NCBI GenBank assembly: GCA_964515235.1
Contig: CAZEVO010000012.1
Location: 1 to 51,217 of the forward strand
Reading direction: 5' to 3'
DNA from: OPU3-GD-OMZ sp964515235
Lineage (GTDB): Bacteria; Pseudomonadota; Gammaproteobacteria; Methylococcales; Methylomonadaceae
DNA length: 51,217 nt
Shown here: in pieces, positions 51,117 to 51,217 of the stretch
How the letters are laid out: each line of letters begins with the position of its first letter
Position numbering within the stretch: position 1 is the stretch's first letter
Position numbers and translations under genes: made by a program
The notes under the pieces: generated by a model
The model's input: only the letters and a program-made list of their open reading frames with translations
Databases searched by the model: none
Told to the model about the DNA's origin: nothing

Positions 51117-51217
51117 GGTCGTAATCGGAATAATATCCACATGGTGTTTTAATTAAAAAAACTTTATTTTTAAATTATGGTGAAAGTGGTAGTTAAATAA
51201 CTGTATGCGCTGAAAGA

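Overview
The window is AT-rich chromosomal DNA of a gammaproteobacterium and is almost entirely core genome. Three conserved gene orders support this: rpoE-rseA-rseC-mucD-lepA-lepB-DUF4845-rnc-era-recO-pdxJ, dusB-fis-purH-purD and cutA-dsbD. Genes for a Na+-pumping oxaloacetate decarboxylase, formate dehydrogenase maturation (mobA-fdhD) and a Met-rich TonB receptor of copper-receptor type suggest a marine, possibly C1-using lineage (Methylophaga/Cycloclasticus-like). That placement is inference; no marker in the window proves it.

Layout. 1-823: degraded end of an IS110-type transposase and a 142-bp element with perfect 10-bp terminal inverted repeats, then a sigma-32-like promoter for clpB. 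824-5494: clpB, then phoB-phoR behind a Pho box. 5600-6880: a TSUP permease and a DUF1439 protein. 10217-6949 (minus): oadG-oadA-oadB. 10370-12075: msrB-apeB. 16304-12142 (minus): dusB-fis-purH-purD. 16564-19785: aroQ-accB-accC-prmA. 22393-19782 (minus): cutA-dsbD and a TlpA-like thioredoxin. 22498-25539: fxsA, a DUF2892 protein (minus) and uvrD. 26726-25863 (minus): two small envelope proteins. 26780-28233: mobA-fdhD. 29122-28250 (minus): htpX behind a near-consensus sigma-32 promoter. 29227-31510: a Nudix hydrolase and nadB, convergent. 31662-40816: the long rpoE-to-pdxJ cluster, with a sigma-E-like promoter in front of rpoE. 42706-40888 (minus): a DsbD_2-type membrane protein and a sigma-54 activator with no sensory domain. 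43030-45078: the TonB receptor. 45887-45162 (minus): pyrF. 45989-50024: an AEC transporter, cinA and uup. 50054-50333: a possible decayed gene. 50364-51116: an unassigned membrane protein. Nothing was recognised in the last 100 bases.

Themes. Envelope and protein stress is well represented: clpB and htpX share sigma-32-like promoters with the same 13-bp spacing, and rpoE, rseA, rseC and mucD form the sigma-E module. Here RseA ends just after its membrane helix and rseB is absent. Thiol and metal handling recurs: dsbD, the TlpA-like protein, msrB, the DsbD_2-type protein and the Met-rich receptor. I see no phage, CRISPR array, toxin-antitoxin pair, rRNA or tRNA. The least explained items are the lipoprotein pair at 25863-26726, the Cys pattern of FdhD, the CinA amidase domain with an altered active-site motif, and the copper-like locus at 40888-45078.
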